DNA from: Amylostereum areolatum
Taxonomy: Eukaryota > Basidiomycota > Agaricomycetes > Russulales > Stereaceae
Assembly: GCA_012932865.1 (NCBI GenBank)
Contig: SAXG01000117.1
Location: 25,177-89,176 of the forward strand
DNA length: 64,000 nt
Direction of reading: 5' to 3'
A program made the translations under genes and the position numbers. Shown here in pieces: positions 47,145 to 58,505 of the stretch. Position 1 is the first letter of the stretch, and every line of letters starts with the position of its first letter. Below the pieces are notes generated by a model. The model did not search any database. It saw only the letters and a list, made by a program, of their open reading frames with translations, and had not been told where the DNA came from.

Positions 47145-47586
47145 TCAGAAGAACCGCCCATGCTCCGCTTGCGCCTGCAACGCCGCCGCGAGCCCCGCAT
47201 TCCCCGCCGCCTCCGCCGCCTCGACCTGCTTCCTTCTCCGCTCCGCAATCTGCGCGCGCTTCTGCGCGATGAGTTCGGTCGAGCGCTCCTCCCACACGTG
47301 TGCCCAGTAGCCCGCGAAACCGAACGCGCCCATGGCGAGAACGTGGCCTCCCGGGTCTTTACGCGCAAGAAAATTCGAAAGCGTCCCGGTCGAAAGCGAC
47401 GGGGAGAGAGCGCATCGGTTTGGGGTGGCGAGGCGAGGGATGCGGAGGTCAGTCTTCGGGATCGGGAGGAGTCGCGAGGGCACGGTACGCACTGTCAAGG
47501 AGGTTACGCTTCTGGATGCCCAATTGGCCAACGCGGGAAGCCAGTCCCCAGAGAGAGAACCCGAGAATGGTGGAGATGAGGGCCAT
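47145..47586 (-). CDS. Small mitochondrial inner-membrane-type protein (possible complex I accessory subunit)
   Basis: Two exons, 47586-47493 and 47357-47145, splice as RNLLD|NPGGHVLAMGAFGFAGYW and encode about 101 residues. The start MALISTILGFSLWGLASRVG forms one hydrophobic helix and HVLAMGAFGFAGYWAHVW a second. The C-terminus is a charged helix (LIAQKRAQIAERRRKQVEA). The two-helix hairpin with a basic tail is like the small fungal-specific accessory subunits of NADH:ubiquinone oxidoreductase, but it could be another small mitochondrial membrane protein. It is transcribed divergently from the TPR gene 219 bp away. Confidence 0.68.
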
Positions 47587-47805
47587 GGTGGTTTGTGGTC
47601 GAGTTCGATGAGATGAGGGTTATACGGTATACCGAGCGCTGTTGGCGTCGGCGTTGAGAGCACGGCGGAAAACACGAACAAACACAACACCTCCCGGCGA
47701 AATTCCAAATGACAACTTTGAAAAGGCCTCCTGAGCCCCCTTCCGCACCTTATTACACACCCTCTAGCCTGCATCTGCCCACCCCGCATCGCCCGATCCA
47801 CCGCC

Positions 47806-48855
47806 ATGGCCGAAGCCGACGTGAAAGCCAAGATCGAAACCGCGCAACAGAAGAAACAGACGGCGGACGATGCCTTCAAGCAGGGCGATCTCAAGTCAGG
47901 TGTGGCACGCGTCTCTTCGTCTTCCAGAGGACGCGATCGGGCTGACCCTCCCTCCCGTTCTTCTAGCACTAAGGTCCTATCACGAGGTCAGTACCCTCCC
48001 TGTCTCTCTCACAACGCGTTTGCCGCGGCGTCTTATGCGCGGCTGAAAGTCGCTGCTCTACATCCAAGGGATCGACAAGTGCGTCTGCCTGCCCCTCATC
48101 TCCTCCGCTTTCCTGATCTCCAGAACGTCTTCCGCGTAGAAATGCGCTCAACACCGCCCTCGGCGCACCCACTGCGACCCCAGAACCCGGCGTCCCGCCG
48201 GCCAAAACCGAGGTGCGCCACTCGTCCGCGAGCCGCTCCCGCCGTTCGTCCTCACACCGTCGCACGTCCAGGCGGACGAGATGATCGAAAGGATCTACGC
48301 CAACATGTCCGCGTGCCACATCAAGCTTGGGAACTGGCAGCGCGCGCTGGACACCGCGAACAAGGCATGCCGCACGCTCCCCCCCCCCTCCATCCCGTCC
48401 CCCTCACTCACGTCCCCCATCGTGCAGGCGATCGACAAGAACGAGAAGAATTACAAGGCTCTGTTTCGGAAGGCGAAGGCGTTGGGCGAGCTGGGCTACT
48501 TTGAGCGAGCGGAACGGATTCTCGAGGACCTGGCGAGGAAGAGCTCGACCGGTACGTCCCCCACCCCACCGCGCGCCCCTTCCCGTCGTGACTGTAGCCC
48601 ACGCCGTAGATGCCGCCGCGGCAAACGCGGAACTGACGCGTCTACGCGCCATCGACAAGGAGCGGGAGCGCAAACACAATCAGAAACTGAAAGGCGCGTT
48701 CGATCGGCCGCTGCTTAGCCCGCTCGATGCTGACCGTCCTTCCCTCGTCGCGCGAAACAACAGGCTGGCTCAACCGGGAGAAGAAGACGGACGGGACGTC
48801 AAGCGAACCGGGGCCCGCCGTCTCGAGTGCGTTCGTCACTGAAGTCACGGACTGA
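47806..48855 (+). CDS. Small TPR-repeat protein
   Basis: Exons are 47806-47899, 47967-47986 (20 nt), 48050-48078, 48140-48212, 48272-48364, 48428-48551, 48610-48693 and 48764-48855. They encode a helical protein beginning MAEADVKAKIETAQQKK. Tetratricopeptide helices are visible in FKQGDLKSALRSYHESLLY, IYANMSACHIKLGNWQRAL, AIDKNEKNYKALFRKAKAL and LGYFERAERILEDLA. TPRs bind partner peptides such as Hsp70/Hsp90 tails or FKBP-type clients; the partner is not evident. Two introns use GC donors (48365-48427, and 48694-48763 by my reading, with an alternative GT donor giving a different C-terminus). The chosen tail ends AFVTEVTD. Confidence 0.82.
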
Positions 48856-49039
48856 GCCAACGATGCGGGCTGTTGAAGACCATTTAAATAAGTGTATTTT
48901 TTCTTTCTGTCGCTGAGCAGTGCTTTGTCGTTTGCTATCTGTTGTGAATGTATCGATGATCTTTTCTTCGCGCTGGTTGGTCCCTCTGTGTGCCAAAGCG
49001 GTTTCGATTCCTACTACCCAAAGGCTCGAATGTGTAGTC
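48856..49039. other. Convergent gap
   Basis: 184 bp between the TPR gene stop and the acetyltransferase stop; no gene seen. Confidence 0.5.
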
Positions 49040-50564
49040 TCAACCCTCCTTGGTGATATCTTCCACCAGCTGCTCGTATCCGCGCAACACCCCCTCCACG
49101 AAGGTCCTCTCAACGAGCGCCTCCTGCCACGTCGCGCACACGCACAACGCCCCTCCCTTCACCGAGGACACGCTAAACTGCACCGCGGCCCCCGTCACGC
49201 TCGCGCTCTGCGTGAACATCATCCTCGACATCCTCCAGCGCCCTTCCTCCCCACCATCCACCACGCCGACGTTCGTCACCTCGAATGACACCCCGCGTTT
49301 CTTGCCCACGTTCTTCTCGAAGTACGCCCGGACATCGCTGACGTAGCGCAGGAAGCCCGTGTTGGTGTCGCGGTTGCGCTTCGCGAGCTTCGCGTTGAGC
49401 GCCGCCTTGACGCGCACGGCGTCCGTCCACACCGACGCGGACGCGGACGCGGACGTAGACGCGCGGTGGAACGTGTGCTCGTCCGAGGCGACGAACACGC
49501 CCATGGCGTCCGCGCACGACGGGTCCATGAACCGCCTGAGGTCGATCGCGCACGCGCACACGAGCTCGTTCGCCGTGCCGTCGGCGGCGGGCAGCGCCGC
49601 GAACAGCGCGCGCGCGAGCACGGCCTCGAGCAGCGCGGTCACGCTCGTCGCGTGCGCCTTGCACGCGCGCAGGAGCGCGCGCGCGGCCGCGGGGTCGAGC
49701 GTGCTGAACGCGTGCTGGGTGCGCACGCCGGTCGGACCCGGGCGCGTCACGGGGGGGCCCGTCCACCGTGCCTTGGCGGAGGGGGGGAACCACTGGTGCC
49801 AGAGGACGCGAAGGAGGGTTGGGAGGGATATGGGGAGCGCGATGAGGGACTCGAGCGGGGGGAGGAGGTCGAGTTTGGGGATTTGGATGATGGGGTCGGC
49901 GTCGGTTGGGTCGAGGTCGGGAGGGGCGGCGAGGAGAGCGGCGAGGAGGGCTTTGTGGAAGGTGGTGAGGGAGCCGCCGTCGGCGATGCTGTGGTGGATG
50001 AAGAGCGCGACGTCGACGCCGAGCTCGGACTGGGGCGCGGTTTCTGGGGGGACGAGGACCAAGAGGCGCCAGAGAGGGAGACGGCCGAGACCGTCGTACG
50101 AAGAGGACAGCCGGCGCTCGAGGACATCGTTGAGCGCTTGGTCGCGGGCTGCGGGGGTCTCGACGGATTCGAAGGTGACGATCTGGCGCAGGTCGAGGGA
50201 CGGAAGGCGCACGAAGCGGGAGATGGAGGAGGGCTCGTCGAGGATGGAGATGGCGAGGGACGCGTGGGCTGCGACGACGGAATGGAGCGCGGCGTAAAGT
50301 CGGGCGGGGGTGAGGTCTGTCTCGGGCGGGGGGTGGTACCGAACGACGTTTCCTACGGTCTTGTAGAAGCCGATAGCGTGGCTGATGGTGAAAGGTTGCT
50401 CGAGGAGGCCTGAAATGCGATGGAAGGCAGGCGTGTGAGCGCGGGTGGCGAGGTGACTCGATTTTGCGCACAAAGCACTGACCTAGTCTGCGCAGAACAT
50501 CCAGGTCGACGTCGGCGGGGTTTGCCTGGCCTGCGATGGTCGTTGGCTCAGCTATCTGCACCAT
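49040..50564 (-). CDS. Alcohol O-acetyltransferase-like enzyme (AATase family)
   Basis: Two exons: 50564-50483 (MVQIAEPTTIAGQANPADVD...) and 50409-49040, joined as VLRRLG|LLEQPFTISHAIGFYK. The family uses acetyl-CoA to acetylate alcohols. The catalytic HxxxD motif is visible as FIHHSIADGGS about 160 residues in, with the supporting RTQHAFSTLD, ELVCACAIDLRRFMDP and GFLRYVSDVRAYFEKN segments. The fold is the chloramphenicol-acetyltransferase type, as in yeast Atf1. The gene is strikingly GC-rich and Ala-rich compared with its neighbours, which may reflect local composition rather than transfer. Substrate (fusel alcohol, sterol or secondary metabolite) cannot be read from sequence. Confidence 0.85.
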
Positions 50565-50942
50565 AGCAGATCTGGCCGAGGTCCTGAGGATGCTTCTGGT
50601 CAGGACCGCGATCACGAGGGGAGAGGACAAGAACGTGGAACGCACTAGGGAACTCTGAGGAGGCGGTCGTCCTTCGAAGAGGAGCTGGGAGGGGTTCGGG
50701 AGACTATTTAGGTGCGGGGCTGGTTCTGGAAGACGACGAAATGGCCGGGTCGAAGTGCATCAATTTATTTACCGAGAACCGGAGAGCGAAAACATCTGCT
50801 CTGTGGGTGAGTCAGACTACTACGATCACAGAAATTTATTGACGTGGTTTGGTAGGAGAACGGGCATTATTGAGACCGAGGAGTCAATCATTGCGTTCAA
50901 GGACCCGCGACTCTGATTCTGGTTAGGTCGGGGAAGGCGGGA
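50565..50942. other. Intergenic upstream of the acetyltransferase
   Basis: About 380 bp up to the target duplication of the second CCCAGTG element; no gene seen. Confidence 0.45.
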
Positions 50943-50979
50943 GATCAGGCCCAGTGGAAACGGCACTTTTTCACCTCGA

Positions 50980-51014
50980 TTCTCAGTGATTTCTCACGAG
51001 GAAATCACTGAGAA
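50980..51014. repeat. Perfect hairpin inside the element's left end
   Basis: TCTCAGTGATTTC and its complement are separated by a 7-base loop TCACGAG; with the outer T-A pair the arms are 14 bp. Could form a strong stem in RNA or single-stranded DNA. Confidence 0.8.
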
Positions 51015-51419
51015 CCTCTGTGAATCCAAGGCAATCGAAAAAGTGAGACAAAAATCAGCTTCTTTGATGGAAAGTGCATTGCCCGCGATTTAGAGATATT
51101 TCCAGCAGTCTCGCAGCCGTCTCCTTCTGTGTAAATCGCAGGAAATATATTGTCTGGCCTCTTTTTCAGTGGGTCCTCCCATCCGCATGAATCGCCAACA
51201 ATGTACAGTTTTGACTCTATACAATTCACATCAATCATGGGGATGAGAAAGGCACATGTATAATTGGTTCGTATAGGTACTCTACAAGACTACAATACAT
51301 TCTGTCAATACAGTAAGACTCTAATTAACCAATTGTAAGTAACACTCCTGCCCCGCACGCACGAACATCTCGTTCTCGTGAAGTCCTTGCCTTGTGGGCA
51401 GCCATGGCATGGTGCATGT

Positions 51420-51830
51420 AAGTATGCTGGGAGCGGCAAGGGCGGCGAGAAGGACAAGGCGGCTGGAGCGGAGCGGGCAGGAGACGAGAGTGGCCGGTGT
51501 AGCGAGAGAGACAAGGACAACGAGAATAATGAGGCGACGGGCGGCAGGAGTGGCGGGTGACGAGGGCGGCGGGCGACGGGGCCAGCGGGAGGGGCGTGCG
51601 ACGGGGCCAACGGAAACGACGGGAGACGGGAGTGACGAGAGCGACGGGCGACAAAAGACCGGACAGCGCGCGCGACAGGACTGGCGGACAACAGGAGTAG
51701 GGAAGACCGAGGACGACGAGGACGACGGGGAAGCGACGAAGACAACGGGGGGGCGACGAGAACGCCGGGGGGGGCGACGAGGGGACGTGGTAGTGGTGAT
51801 GGTGGTTGTTGAGAGAGAGCGAAGAGAGGG
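51420..51830. repeat. Purine-rich imperfect minisatellite tract
   Basis: Repeated short words of the GACGAGG, GGCGGGCGACGG and GACAACGGG types without a strict period; strong strand asymmetry (G/A on +). Inside the 50950-52360 element. Confidence 0.6.
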
Positions 51831-52367
51831 CGACGCGAAGAAAGTTTAGCGAACACGTGACGAACTCGCACTCGCAATGTGCTATTGCTAAGTCCAATTT
51901 GTCCCTAGTCAGAACACCAAAAGCCACTACATATATATTTACTTGAATGCAAGAGCGCGAGTTTGAAGCTGGATCTCCAGTCCAAGGTTAGCTCATGCAA
52001 ATTGTCAAACAATGCTTTGCAGACGGTGCGCCACGGAAGGGAGAATTGGGGAGAACATGTACTAACTTACTGAGCTTAAAGGAGCCCAACAGCCTTACTT
52101 AATAATGGCGGACTTGGTGATTCACGCGTGTTTCGCATCCAGGTGGTGTGAAAGGACAGCAATCGACTAGAATAGACAACAAGCGTAACGAAGACAGAAG
52201 GACTCGAAATGCACGGCTCGGCAGCAACCGACGAGGTCTTCAGCAAATCCCACGCTCCCATCACGAATTTGAAGCATCAATCATCTCAATTCACAGAAAT
52301 ATCTGTTTTTGGCAGTTGAATCGTCGGGAATCGAGGTGAAAAAGTGCCGTTTCCACTGGGGATCAGG

Positions 52368-52721
52368 TGTTGGAAGTTGGACACCACCTACTCCGACGTC
52401 CGTGAGGGTCAACAGGCTCCACACCGGTGGACTTGGTTTGCTACGAATGGTGAGATGTACGGAACCAGAGGGGCTGCGTGTAGCCAAATGTTCAAGTTCC
52501 AGAATTGAAGGTGATGATATCGGGAGCTCATTCGGCGGATTTGCCGGATCCTTTAACGGAATCTGTTACACATTTCAGGCCAGAACCCGTTAACGAAAGT
52601 CATTAACGGATCCTGAGCGCATGAAGCGTTAACGGAGTCTGTTACGACTTTCCAGCGGTGAATCTCCGTTGTAATTAACGAACCTGTGGAAAACCGTAAC
52701 CCTCCGGATATCTCGGGAAAT
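52368..52721. repeat. Spacer with repeated TTAACGGA words
   Basis: Between the CCCAGTG element and the LTR. From 52550 to 52685 the word TTAACGGA or TTAACGAA recurs five times, twice followed by (A/G)TCTGTTAC. No gene seen; perhaps the edge of an older repeat. Confidence 0.5.
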
Positions 52722-53299
52722 TGTCATGAACGGTCTATAATTTTCTTTTTTACTTTACAAGGTTACACGCTTTGGACTTATCGACTTATCACCGGTCCGG
52801 CTCCACCTTGGCCCGGACCCGGCTCATCTATATCCCGCCGGACCCACGTGACTCATCTCGGTCCGGGTCTGACTCCTTTCTCTTGACTCATGCTGTGCTC
52901 TTTTACAAACGACTGCTTACTTATACTTGGTCTGCTTACTGATCGCCGTGTATTAGTTGCTTACCTAAGTCTCTCTCCTTGTGTATATAAGGCTCGCTTC
53001 GCTGTACATTTCCTTATCTCGAGTAGTCAATTCTACGACTTGCTTGCTTTCCCTTGTCTGTCGCTGTGTTTATCGGCTCCCCTCTGTCGTCCTCTTCCTT
53101 GTCAGCTTTGTCGTAAACTTGTGTGCTGTCGCACTAGTCGTTGCTGACATAAGCTCGAGAATCGTTTTACTCTTGCACCACCCTACGACCATCCTACACT
53201 GTAGCGTAGTAGTAGTAGTACCCGTCTGGTACTGACCTTGTTCTTCCCCCGTGCCGCCCTAGACCGTTGCCCCCAGAGTACGCGACTCGTTACCTGACA
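52722..53299 (+). repeat. 5' long terminal repeat (578 bp) of a Ty3/Gypsy-type element
   Basis: Starts TGTCATGAAC and ends ACCTGACA, giving the usual TG...CA with the inverted ends TGTCA/TGACA. A TATATAAGG promoter-like element lies at about 52984-52992, and a short GTA microsatellite near 53205-53220. The sequence right after (from 53300) is where a tRNA primer site would sit. No second copy of this LTR is inside the window, so the boundaries rest on end structure only. Confidence 0.6.
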
Positions 53300-54559
53300 T
53301 TGTGGTCGTGCGCACGTATACCGGTGCCGGCTTGACGTTTCCTCGAAACGTTACACCTAATCGAGACTCTCCAATACCAGGAGTTGAAAGCTCAGAGGTG
53401 ACAGTAGAGGTGCACCTTTGGTGTAGGAAAACGAGTAAAAGCGGCGAAAGAAAGCGGTTTAGGAAGTCTTTGGGCTCGTGTCCCCTAGACGAAGAGCCAG
53501 CCAACAGGTCGAGAAGACTGAGGCAGACCGTCTTGCGATCTCCATAACAGAACCACCTTCCTCGACAAAATCTTCCTTGCCCAGCAGAGTAACCATTTCG
53601 ACTGGGGGCCGTGCATGGAAGATTGGCGCTCGCAAGTACAAGAATTCATCCCCATCAGCCACGACGCTATCATCTCCCTCATCAACGAATCTAAAGACCC
53701 TTGGGCCTGGCACAATTGGAAGGTCGCCTCGGTGTAGAGAACTTGAACTCCATATAGACATCCACTTTATCGCCTCAAAATAAGCGAACAAGGAAACGGA
53801 AACCTTACGTCTACTCTGCCCATAGTCACTCCGCTACAACTCGGCAACCCCAAAATCCTTCTACGCGCCCAACGAGAAAATACCAGAGACACTCGACACA
53901 CCCACCGCTCCCTTACACCAGGACAAACCACACCCCACCACACACACAACCCCCCAGCAACACCAGAGGTATCGACCCACCAGCCAGAGGTCATCGACCT
54001 CACCACTTATAAACAATTCCCTCGGTCGGACTCAACGGCTCCGACTCCAGTTCGACTCCGACACCGACGTTGAGGACGAAAACTGCTACATATATCCCCT
54101 CTCTAGGCTTCACTGAACGAGAGGAAAACGACTTCTTTGTCCAACTCGGAGACACCACTGTCGAAGTCGCCTTCGTAGCAAACCAAACAAGTGGCATCAG
54201 TTGGTACTTCGCCAACGAAAGCCCGACGACCTACTGAAGCCGACTTCAACCTCATCGCCGCTCCGCCCTACGCCTGTCACCGACGAAGACTTCTCCGACC
54301 TCGACGAACCAATCATGGCTGCCCAGTGGATCCGCACCGACCCCAACCCCTCTCCCGCCGAACTTGCCAACTGAAACGAATCGGTGGAACATGGAACATT
54401 GTCATCGGCCAAAATGGCTCTCATCCCAAAACATGAAAACGGCAACGATGATGCTGGCTCATGGAAGTAAATGGCCAATGGGTCGCATCCTGCGTGCTTG
54501 TTGCTGCCCTCAACCTGCCACCCCCACCGTCAACGTCACGCCCCCCATCACCGTCAAAC

Positions 54560-55600
54560 CACCCTGCGGTAATGTTAGTGCCCCAGCCGCCGCGCGCCAG
54601 CACCCCCGAAAGAAAGTCCACGCGAAAACTCCTGAGGCTTCTCTGGGAAACGAGAGGACTTAATGACTGGATGCGGTCGTGCGAGGAATACATGCAAGCT
54701 GCTGAGGATGACTCGTGAAGGACAAGGACAAAGTCCTCTTCATTCTCACCTACATGACGGGGGAGGCAGCACGCACCTGGAAGGCCGAGTATGAGGATGC
54801 ACACTTGGCCAATGGAGCCATGGCGCCTGGGGTGGACTTCACAAAGCCCTCAAAGGGGCCTTCACCGACGTCACATGAACAGCACCGTGCCGCAGTGTGA
54901 ACTGGCGGGTTCAAAAGACGAAGGGTACCACGTGCCCAATGAATACTTCGCCAAGTTCGAGAACTCGCAAGAAAGGCAGAACTCCACGGCGCAGGAACCC
55001 TATCCACCTCATGCCGATGCTCAAACACAACGTCTACATCGGACCATCGACTCCATCTACGAGCGGTCACGTTCCCAAGAAATATGAGGAACCTCAAAGA
55101 GGCATCATCATGATGACAGGTCTGCGACGGAGACGGACGAGGACACCTTAAGACCAGCGCAGTGGACCCGTGCAGCAAACCAACCCAAAAAAAGACAAGG
55201 ATCGTCCAATGGCAAAAGGGTGGGGCAGGTCCCATGGCGCCGCGAGGAACACGGCACGGTGCACGCGTGGCAAAGGTCCAGCCGATGGACGTCAACCGTG
55301 TCGACATCAAGGGGCGTGCTTCCGCTGCGGACAGAATGCCACCAGGTGCAGGGACTGAAGGGGGACGTGAAGACCACATCGAGAAATGTGGGGGAGGGAC
55401 CAGGTACAAGGAACCACCCAAAGCGGAGGCTCGAGCACCGACGTTCGAGACGCCCACCGCCTGGCTAGGAGCCTGCGGCCGAAGACGGAAAAGAGTTGAT
55501 GGACGCGCCTTCAAAGATCAGTCGAAGGGGTTTTTTGGGAGGAGAAGAAGGAGGGTTGAGGGGGCGACGATGTACACGGCCATCTGAAGCACCAGTGCGG
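54560..55600 (+). pseudogene. gag remnant (capsid and zinc knuckle)
   Basis: Several shifted frames together resemble a retrotransposon capsid: KDKVLFILTYMTGEAARTWK at about 54722-54785 fits the Gag helical core. A CCHC-like zinc knuckle (CFRCGQNATRCRD) is at about 55317-55356. Frame changes separate the pieces, so no intact protein is made. Confidence 0.75.
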
Positions 55601-56159
55601 TTTTCCGCTCGTCTGGTTTGTGGCGCCTCGGTTGCCTGGTTCTCGTTTACATATGCGCATGTTGATTAGGACTGTACTACTACGGGGAATCCCCATTATG
55701 ACTTCTCTTACGGACTCTAGCGGTACGGGCAGCGTCCGTTGTTATGTTAGATACTCAGGCCTCGATTTGTGAGGCCTTCGGCTTTGGATATGGCTTCGGT
55801 TTCGGCTCATTTTGGATACGGGCTTTGAGATACGGACTCGGTTTTGGATATGCGACAATGCTGAGTGACAGGGGAAACGCCGTGACGATCGGAAGGGCAC
55901 CGGCGCACCAAATCATGTATATGGCACCTGGAACGGCTCAATGGATGATTGTCGCTTAAGGCGAAGACAAAACACGAAAGTGCGATTGCAATCTTCGCAT
56001 CTGGACACACCACGACGCCGTGACGAGGTACTTATGAAGCCATCAAGAATAACTTGGCATGGGAGACGAGTTAGAATGTCAAGCTCTACTAGAGTTCGCC
56101 ACTACTATGCAGTTCATACGCTCCGCCAGCGCCCGGAAAACAAACGGTCATTCCCACAC

Positions 56160-56440
56160 AACTGGTGGTAGATTCCAAACGATTGTCAAAGCTCTCGCAC
56201 TTCTGGACAGTGGTTGCACTGGGCTCGTGTATGTTCAAACCGAAGTTTGTGCAGGAAATAACATACCCACGCGACGACTGCTCGCCCAATCCCAGTACAA
56301 ATGCGACGGCACTATCAACAACAGGGGTCCCCTACGAATTATGTCACACTTCGCTAAAGATTCAAGACCATGAAGAAAACATTGACCTGGCGGTCTCCCA
56401 TCTAGGAGATACGGACCTTTCTTGCGACATGATGAAACAA
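56160..56440 (+). pseudogene. Retroviral-type aspartic protease remnant
   Basis: LALLDSGCTG at about 56196-56225 is the D-S-G active-site motif. The rest of the domain is shifted between frames and interrupted by a poly-A/poly-C tract. Confidence 0.7.
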
Positions 56441-56799
56441 AAAAAAAAAAAAACCCCCCCCCCCGGCTAAAGAAGCCACAACCCTCACATCGATGGAAAT
56501 CCGGGGTCCCAATTGAGATTGACGATGCCTATCAGCTGCTCTCGTCCCCCTCCCCTCCTCAATATCGATGAGGATGAAGAGGAGGAGGAAGAGCAGTCCA
56601 CATGGAAAAGACGAGCAGCTGTTTGCTTTCGACTGGGATGGCTACAAAGCGACATTACCCACACTCCGGACCCATGCATCGGACATTGCAATTGAAGGCA
56701 CGCTAAGAAAAAGGAAACAGACGTTCTCTGAGCGAGTCCCAACGGCGTACCACGAATTCAGAGACATCTTTGACAAAGACGACTGACAAGCTCCCTGAG

Positions 56800-57560
56800 C
56801 GCGCCCAGGAACACGCCAGTGGAGCTCACTCCTAACTTCAAACCGGTTGATTGCAAAGTTTCCCCACCATCACATTGGACGAGAAGAAGCAACTGGACGC
56901 CTTTCTGGACGAGGAACCTGAGATCTGGCCGGATCCCAATCCGTCCAAATCACCCATGGCCTCCCCATTCTTCTTCATCAAGAAAAAAGACGGCTGCTAA
57001 GTCTGGCCAGGACTATCGAAAGGCTAAATGAGCGGACAAAAAGAACCGGTACCCGCTCCAGCTCATCCAAGAGTTGGTTGGACAAACTAAAGGAGCACGG
57101 CACTTTACCACGCTCGATGTCCGATGGGGGTACAACATTGTTCGGTTAAAGAAGGGGACCGAGTGGAAAGCTTGCATTCCGCAAGCACAAAGGTCGCTAC
57201 GGCCTACGGTCATGTTTTGGACTCACCAAATCACCGTCTACGTTCCAAAGCATGATGAGATGCCTGTTCAAGACTTGTCCACCAGGGTAGTGGTCGTCTA
57301 TTTGGACGAATCCTCATCGTCACACTAAGCTAGAAGAACATCGTCGAATAGTCAGGAGGTCCTTGGATCCTGAACGAGAAAACAAACTCTATCTGAGCCA
57401 GAAAAGTGCGAGTTTGAGAAGGCAGAAATAGAATACCTGGGCATGATTGTCGCGGAGGAAGGGTTCGCATGGATCCCCGCAAAGGTCGACGGCAATCACC
57501 ATTGGCCAGCCACCAAAACGAAGAAACAAACTTCAATCATTTTTGGGCTTTTGCAAACTT
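56800..57560 (+). pseudogene. Reverse transcriptase remnant
   Basis: [20 protein letters not shown] (about 57106) is the first catalytic Asp block of Ty3/Gypsy RT, and ELTPNFKPVDCKV (about 56821) is the upstream fingers region. The YxDD block is recognisable as VVVYLDESS near 57292-57318, with the second Asp changed to Glu. Several frameshifts. Confidence 0.75.
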
Positions 57561-57599
57561 CTACCGGTCGCTTTTAGCAAGACTTAAGTGGCATTGTCA

Positions 57600-58060
57600 C
57601 CCAATGGACTAAACTCACTGGGAAGGACGGAATGGGTCTGGGACACCCAACAGCCAGGAGGCTTTTGATGAACTCAAAGCGACGTATAACATCGCAGCCA
57701 GTTCTAGCAATCCCTACAGACGATGCGACAGTTCAGTGTCGGGCGGAATCCTCTGACTATGGCCACGGGGCGGGGGCGGTACTTTAGCAACAAAAGGCAA
57801 TGGCAAATGGCACCCGGTCGCCTTCCTCTCAAAGTCCATCAGCGAAGCTGAGAGGAACTATGGAGATTATGACAAGGAATTACTGGCTATCTATGTGACG
57901 GCGCTAGAGGAATGGAGACAATACCTCATGGGGGCACGACCGGAGTTTGAAATCTGGTCGGATCATCGCAATCTCCGTACTTCCGCAGGCACAGAAGCTA
58001 AATCGGAGACAAGCACGATGGTTAACGGGCGCTACAAGAGTATCATTGGACGCTACTCCC
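57600..58060 (+). pseudogene. RNase H remnant
   Basis: WHPVAFLSKSISEAERNYG then YDKELLAIYVTALEEWRQYL and FEIWSDHRNL (57810-57975) are the RNase H/connection signature of Ty3/Gypsy elements. Frames break on both sides. Confidence 0.75.
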
Positions 58061-58199
58061 AAGCTGGCAAAACAATGGTAAACCGATGCTATTTCCGACT
58101 AGCGGGCCTTGAGAGGGGAGAAAGACAATGAAAAAACATTGTCCCCTGAACCAGAACTCTTTCGCGCCCCAACCATGCAGAATATAACCAATGACTGAC

Positions 58200-58505
58200 A
58201 ATATCTTCATTAGAGCGGATTCAGGAGGCTACCTTACTCCGAGACCATGCCAGTAGAACGCGCATTAGCACTCAAAGTGAAGGGATGGCTGGAACACGCA
58301 GATGGAAGATCACTGGCCACACCGACTCTATGTCCCACGAGCAAAGGACTCGTGCAGACATCATCCAAGCTCATCATGCCGGCCCGCTTGTCGGTAACCA
58401 GGACGATACAGACCCATGAGCTCATCACGCGCAACTATGGGGCTGCCATTGCGACGATGTTCCGGAACTATGTTGAAAGGATGTGAGACCTGCCACCATT
58501 CTCTC
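58200..58505 (+). pseudogene. Integrase N-terminal remnant
   Basis: ELITRNYGAAIATMFRNYVE then ETCHHSLR resemble the H2C2 zinc-binding region preceding the integrase core. The core and everything 3' are missing where the inverted copy begins. Confidence 0.6.

Larger units (their letters stand above)
50950..52360. mobile_element. Non-autonomous transposon (1411 bp) with 33-bp terminal inverted repeats and 7-bp target duplication
   Basis: Positions 50950-50982 and 52328-52360 are perfect 33-bp inverted copies starting CCCAGTGGAAACGGC. GATCAGG flanks both ends directly (50943-50949 and 52361-52367). Just inside the left end is a 13-14 bp palindrome (50980-51014). The middle (51420-51830) is a purine-rich, GACGAG/GGCGGG-type simple-sequence tract. 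No transposase frame is evident; the long minus-strand frame 51325-51927 is a by-product of the tract. It shares end sequence and duplication length with the element at 1488-3251. Confidence 0.85.
52722..58505 (+). mobile_element. Degenerate Ty3/Gypsy retrotransposon, plus-strand copy
   Basis: Order LTR, gag, protease, reverse transcriptase, RNase H, integrase start, which is the Ty3/Gypsy order. Frames shift every few hundred bases and stops are frequent, so it is dead. The copy breaks off in the integrase zinc-binding region near 58505, where the sequence passes into the oppositely oriented copy. No 3' LTR is seen. An A15/C11 homopolymer pair at 56439-56464 interrupts the region between protease and RT. 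Confidence 0.85.

Noticed and set aside
49173..50645. 490-codon minus-strand frame over the acetyltransferase
   Set aside because: Shadow frame of the real enzyme; almost entirely Arg/Pro/Ala, while the other frame holds HxxxD and family motifs.
51325..51927. 200-codon minus-strand frame rich in Ser/Pro/Arg
   Set aside because: It lies in the purine-rich simple-sequence tract of a transposon; the open frame is a by-product of lacking stop codons.
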